A stretch of DNA of 5,796 nt from a bacterium. Its GTDB lineage: Bacteria > Pseudomonadota > Gammaproteobacteria > Burkholderiales > Methylophilaceae. The translations under genes were made by a program, and so were the position numbers. This document shows, in pieces, positions 4,848 through 5,796 of this stretch; within the stretch, counting starts at the first letter, position 1; each line of letters starts with the position of its first letter. The stretch lies in contig DAIDAS010000422.1 in NCBI GenBank assembly GCA_027310505.1, positions 1 to 5,796 of the forward strand, written 5' to 3'. A model generated the notes under the pieces. It was given only the letters and a program-made list of their open reading frames with translations. It had not been told where the DNA came from and did no database searches.

Positions 4848-4858
4848 CGCTGCCGAAC

Positions 4859-5796
4859 ATGGCCTTCAACCCAGAACAGCTGATCACCCGCCAACCCATC
4901 CTCGACCGCAACGGCGAGGTTGTTTTCATCCAGCTGGTCTCGGCCAGCACGGAATATGACGTGGTCATGCCGTTCATGCTAAGGCTCGCGAATATCGAAA
5001 CTCCGCAGGCGGTCTATTTTTTGCCGATAGCATGGGTGCAGGACGTAGTACTGTTCAAGAAAATGTCCAGGAACGTAGTGTTCGTCGCGCCTGCCGATGC
5101 CGCCATTGAGCCCATTACCGAACGCGCACGGGAATCCGGGTTCCGCATTGCGATTTCGCTGCAACAAGGCGAAACCCAGCGGTCAGGCGGCGACTTTACC
5201 ATCGTCACCCCAGGCTCCGCCGAGGCCAGCTCATCGTCTGGCACGATCTATAGCGGGGTCGATACACAAGCGGATGAAGCTCAGGCGCAAGCCAGCGCCG
5301 CAACGTATTTCAGTGGGCGCCATTTCATGACGAAATCGCTGCCGGTCGCAGGCGGCAAGCGCATCAACCCCAGCCACGCCCTGATCCTGGAACTGATGAG
5401 CGCCGTCCAACAGGAAGCCGAGCCCAAGGCCATCGAAGCCCTGCTCAAGCGCGACATCACGCTTTCTTTCAAACTGTTGCGCTACATTAACTCACCCTGG
5501 TTCGGCCTGGCGTCACGGGTAGAATCGGTGCGACACGCGCTCTCCATCATCGGCTACCAGCAACTGCTGAAATGGCTCACCCTGCTCGCCGTCACTGCCG
5601 GGCAGGATACCTCCCCTGTCTTCAGGCAATCGGCGATGGTGCGCGCCAGGCTCATGGAACTGGTCGGCGCCAAGATGCTGGACAAACGCGAGGCCGACAA
5701 CCTGTTCGTTACCGGCATGCTATCGTTGCTGGACCGCATCATGGGCGTGCCGATGGAAGACATCTTGCAACACGTCAACCTGCCACCCGCAGTCAC
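4859..5796 (+). CDS. Degenerate-EAL plus HDOD protein (YuxH-like), 3' end beyond the window
   Basis: The frame is open from ATG 4859 to the last base (312 codons plus two bases) with no stop, so the gene is partial. Residues 1-105 begin ITRQPILDRNGEVVFIQLV, the opening of EAL domains in the YuxH/CdgJ group. The segment is shorter than a normal EAL domain and shows no Glu-Ala-Leu catalytic motif or metal ligands, so it should not cleave cyclic di-GMP. Residues 112-160 form a Ser/Ala-rich, low-complexity linker. The HDOD domain begins near 165: INPSHALILELMSAVQQE, LLKRDITLSFKLLRYINSPWFG (195-216), VESVRHALSIIGYQQLLKWL. The HD-motif position reads GMLSLLDRIMG, as usual in this group, again without metal-binding residues. 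The start lies 11 nt after the preceding stop, with no clear Shine-Dalgarno sequence, so translation probably depends on coupling. In this family the proteins act on motility, surface behaviour or c-di-GMP signalling; the role here is inference. Confidence 0.88.
   Translation, partial: MAFNPEQLITRQPILDRNGEVVFIQLVSASTEYDVVMPFMLRLANIETPQAVYFLPIAWVQDVVLFKKMSRNVVFVAPADAAIEPITERARESGFRIAISLQQGETQRSGGDFTIVTPGSAEASSSSGTIYSGVDTQADEAQAQASAATYFSGRHFMTKSLPVAGGKRINPSHALILELMSAVQQEAEPKAIEALLKRDITLSFKLLRYINSPWFGLASRVESVRHALSIIGYQQLLKWLTLLAVTAGQDTSPVFRQSAMVRARLMELVGAKMLDKREADNLFVTGMLSLLDRIMGVPMEDILQHVNLPPAV

Overview
The window reads as the boundary between a conserved proteobacterial chromosome segment (right, from about 2639) and an integrated accessory region (left, 1 to about 2638), with an intact tRNA-Arg(CCT) gene at the junction. 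The protein and tRNA sequences look betaproteobacterial (Nitrosomonadales-like: Gallionella, Methylophilus and Sulfuricella relatives). This is a recognition judgement from family resemblance, not a search result.

Left part (accessory). A possible gene tail (1-75) is followed by an unrecognised helix-turn-helix-like protein (178-756), a G-rich intergenic stretch with a 24-bp-period direct repeat, an unrecognised membrane-anchored protein (983-1501), and a solitary IHF-beta/HU family gene (1534-1836). On the opposite strand lies a decayed MazE-type antitoxin (1895-2128) that kept its toxin-binding tail but lost the conserved DNA-binding hairpin, with no toxin beside it. The two convergent genes ihfB-like and mazE-like end inside the two arms of one 20-bp inverted repeat, so both use the repeat's TAA as stop. 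Two weaker copies of the repeat lie elsewhere in the left part. An AT-rich stretch without a convincing gene (2129-2638) leads to the tRNA 3' end. It carries four GAGAC-type repeats all in register at multiples of 11 bp, the layout expected of arm-type binding sites of a tyrosine recombinase. No integrase gene is in view, so this is probably the far end of an island or a degraded one.

Right part (core). Divergent from the tRNA gene is a tightly packed operon: an exported Bcp/PrxQ-type peroxiredoxin (2770-3303), an HDOD-GAF signalling protein whose start overlaps the peroxiredoxin stop by 4 nt (3300-4847), and, 11 nt later, a degenerate-EAL + HDOD protein that runs off the right edge (4859-5796). 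Both HDOD proteins lack the HD metal-binding residues, so they are likely scaffold or regulatory proteins. The operon suggests a link between envelope peroxide defence and a two-component HDOD signalling pair, but that link is inference from gene order only.

Nothing here is a demonstrably new system. The strongest leads are the phased repeats beside tRNA-Arg, the stop-codon-bearing inverted repeat, the truncated antitoxin, and the orphan IHF-beta gene with a possible leaderless start.
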